Positions 5,556 through 7,201 of a stretch of DNA of 7,201 nucleotides are shown here, piece after piece (the stretch's first letter is position 1; each line of letters starts with the position of its first letter). Origin of the DNA: an uncultured Clostridia bacterium. Lineage in GTDB: Bacteria; Bacillota_A; Clostridia; Christensenellales; Aristaeellaceae. The notes under the pieces were generated by a model. The model was not told where the DNA came from and ran no database searches. It was given only the letters and a program-made list of their open reading frames with translations. The position numbers and the translations under genes were made by a program. The stretch lies in contig CAMOGC010000085.1 in the NCBI GenBank assembly GCA_946613955.1, positions 1-7,201 of the forward strand, read 5' to 3'.

Positions 5556-7201
5556 ATGGATTATACGGAAATGCTGGCGCGGGAGTTTTCCCTTCGGCCC
5601 CAGCAGGTACAGGCGGTCATCGAGCTGCTGGACGCCGGCAACACGATTCCCTTCATCGCCCGGTATCGGAAGGAAATGACCGGCTCGCTGGATGATCAGG
5701 TGCTGCGGGAGATGGCGGAGCGGCTGGAATACCTGCGGAATCTCGACAAGCGCCGGGGCGAGATCGAGAAGGCCCTGACGGAGCAGGGCAACCTGAACGA
5801 TGAAATTGTCAAGGCGCTTTCCGCTGCCCGGACGCTGGCGGAGCTGGAGGATATTTACCGGCCCTTCCGGCCCAAGCGGAGGACCCGGGCGACGGTGGCG
5901 AAGGAGCGGGGGCTGGAGCCGCTGGCGGTCTGGCTGATGGTCCAGATGCCGGGGAAGGACCCCCTGGCGGAGGCGGCCGGATACGTGGATCCGGAAAAGG
6001 GCGTGGAGGACGCGGAGGCCGCCCTGGCCGGGGCCCGGGACATCCTGGCGGAAACCGTCAGCGACGACGCGGCCCTGCGGAAAACCCTGCGGGCGATGAT
6101 CCTGCGGGAAGGGCTGCTGGAAACCAAGGCCGCCAAGGAAGAGGACAGCGTATACAGCATGTATTATGACTTCCGGGAGCCGGTGGCCCGGATGGCGGCG
6201 CACCGGATCCTGGCGGTGAACCGGGGGGAGCGGGAGGAATTCCTGAAGGTGTCCCTGGCGGTGCCCGAGGAAAAGGCGGTGGCGGAGGTTCGGCGGGGAT
6301 ACGTCCGGAATACCTCCCCCGCCGCGCAGCAGGTGGAGCTCGCCTGCGACGATGCCTGGGAGCGGCTGCTGTTCCCTTCCCTGGAGCGGGAAATCCGAGG
6401 CGAGCTGACAGACCGGGCCAACGAGCAGGCCATTAAGGTATTCAGCCAGAACCTGCACCAGCTGCTCATGCAGCCCCCCATCAAGGGCAAGGTGACCCTG
6501 GGGGTGGATCCGGGCTTCCGGACCGGGTGCAAGCTGGCGGTGGTCGATGAGAACGGCAAGGTGCTGGATACGGGCGTCGGGCATTTCACCCTGCCGGGGC
6601 AGGAGGCGGCCAAGGCGGCCAGCGCCCGGCTGATCAAAAACTTCGTCGCAAAATACGGGGTGACCGCCATCGCCATCGGCAACGGCACCGCCAGCCGGGA
6701 AAGCGAGCAGTTCATTGCCTCCCTGCTGCCGGAGATGCCGGGGGTGGCCTATGTGATCGTCAGCGAGGCCGGGGCCTCGGTTTATTCCGCCAGCAAGCTG
6801 GCGGCCGCGGAATTCCCGGATTTCGACGTGACCCAGCGCAGTGCCGTGTCCATCGCCCGGCGGATGCAGGATCCCCTGGCGGAGCTGGTCAAGATCGATC
6901 CCAAGGCCATCGGGGTCGGCCAGTATCAGCATGACCTGAAGCAGAACGAGCTGACCGCCGCGCTGGACGGGGTCGTCGAGCAGTGCGTGAACCTGGTCGG
7001 AGTCGAGGTTTCGACCGCCAGCGCGGAGCTGCTGAGCCACGTGGCGGGCATCGGGCCGGCGCTGGCGAAGAACATCGTCGCCTATCGGGAGGAAAACGGC
7101 ATTCCCTCCCGGGCGGCGCTGAAAAAGGTGCCAAAGCTGGGACCGAGGGCCTTCGAGCAGTGCGCCGGGTTCCTGCGGGTGATGGACAGCCGGAATCCCC
7201 T
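5556..7201 (+). CDS. tex: Tex family RNA-binding transcription accessory protein, 3' end missing
   Basis: The first 548 codons of a Tex protein, a conserved cytoplasmic nucleic-acid-binding factor related to eukaryotic Spt6; the window ends before the stop. Full-length Tex is usually about 715-780 aa, so roughly 170-230 residues, including the expected C-terminal S1 RNA-binding domain, lie outside. The helical N-terminal Tex domain includes IPFIARYRKE (31-40) and a YRPFRPKRRTRA stretch near residue 100, both hallmarks. A YqgF/RNase H-like domain begins near residue 315 with LGVDPGFRTG (D318). The helix-hairpin-helix region follows at about 473-520, with VAGIGPALAKNIV beginning at 496 and a second hairpin (VPKLGPRAFEQ) close to the window end. 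The start is clear: AAGGAGG (5540-5546) with a nine-base spacer. No frameshift is visible. Tex has been linked to transcription and to virulence gene expression in several bacteria, but its exact mechanism is not settled. Confidence 0.95.
   Translation, partial: MDYTEMLAREFSLRPQQVQAVIELLDAGNTIPFIARYRKEMTGSLDDQVLREMAERLEYLRNLDKRRGEIEKALTEQGNLNDEIVKALSAARTLAELEDIYRPFRPKRRTRATVAKERGLEPLAVWLMVQMPGKDPLAEAAGYVDPEKGVEDAEAALAGARDILAETVSDDAALRKTLRAMILREGLLETKAAKEEDSVYSMYYDFREPVARMAAHRILAVNRGEREEFLKVSLAVPEEKAVAEVRRGYVRNTSPAAQQVELACDDAWERLLFPSLEREIRGELTDRANEQAIKVFSQNLHQLLMQPPIKGKVTLGVDPGFRTGCKLAVVDENGKVLDTGVGHFTLPGQEAAKAASARLIKNFVAKYGVTAIAIGNGTASRESEQFIASLLPEMPGVAYVIVSEAGASVYSASKLAAAEFPDFDVTQRSAVSIARRMQDPLAELVKIDPKAIGVGQYQHDLKQNELTAALDGVVEQCVNLVGVEVSTASAELLSHVAGIGPALAKNIVAYREENGIPSRAALKKVPKLGPRAFEQCAGFLRVMDSRNP

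Noticed and set aside
5538..7040. 500-codon open frame on the minus strand
   Set aside because: Antisense shadow of tex, which has clear family motifs along its whole visible length.

Overview
The window is GC-rich coding DNA that most resembles a Gram-positive, probably anaerobic member of the class Clostridia (Bacillota). The basis is strong AGGAGG-type ribosome binding sites, sigma-A-type promoters, a HemZ-type radical SAM enzyme, and a TetM-like translational GTPase of a kind I associate with Clostridia. No rRNA marker is present, so this is inference from gene content, and the genus cannot be given.

Layout: (1) Bases 1-97 hold the C-terminal end of an AzlD-type branched-chain amino acid transporter subunit. 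(2) hemZ, an oxygen-independent coproporphyrinogen III dehydrogenase family protein, follows on the same strand and ends at 1680. (3) A strong rho-independent terminator at 1765-1801 lies between hemZ and a convergent minus-strand gene (1860-2336). That gene encodes a small secreted protein I do not recognise and has its own near-consensus promoter. (4) A 378-base divergent intergenic region (2337-2714) carries that promoter, several inverted repeats and a possible 22-codon leader ORF. (5) A large plus-strand gene (2715-5411, 898 aa) encodes a TetM/EF-G-like ribosomal GTPase fused to a C-terminal NYN/YacP (Rae1-like) ribonuclease domain. (6) tex, an RNA-binding transcription accessory protein, starts at 5556 behind its own extended -10 promoter and runs off the window.

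The most interesting element is the GTPase-nuclease fusion. In Bacillus subtilis the free-standing YacP/Rae1 protein cleaves mRNA in the ribosomal A site. EF-G and TetM-type GTPases place their domain IV in the same site. Joining the two suggests a GTP-dependent ribosome-directed mRNA cleavage or rescue factor. The tetracycline-displacing loop of Tet(M) and Tet(O) appears to be replaced, so this is probably not a drug-resistance gene despite its likely automatic annotation as one.

The other genes look like ordinary housekeeping or transport functions. No tRNA, rRNA, CRISPR array or insertion sequence was seen.
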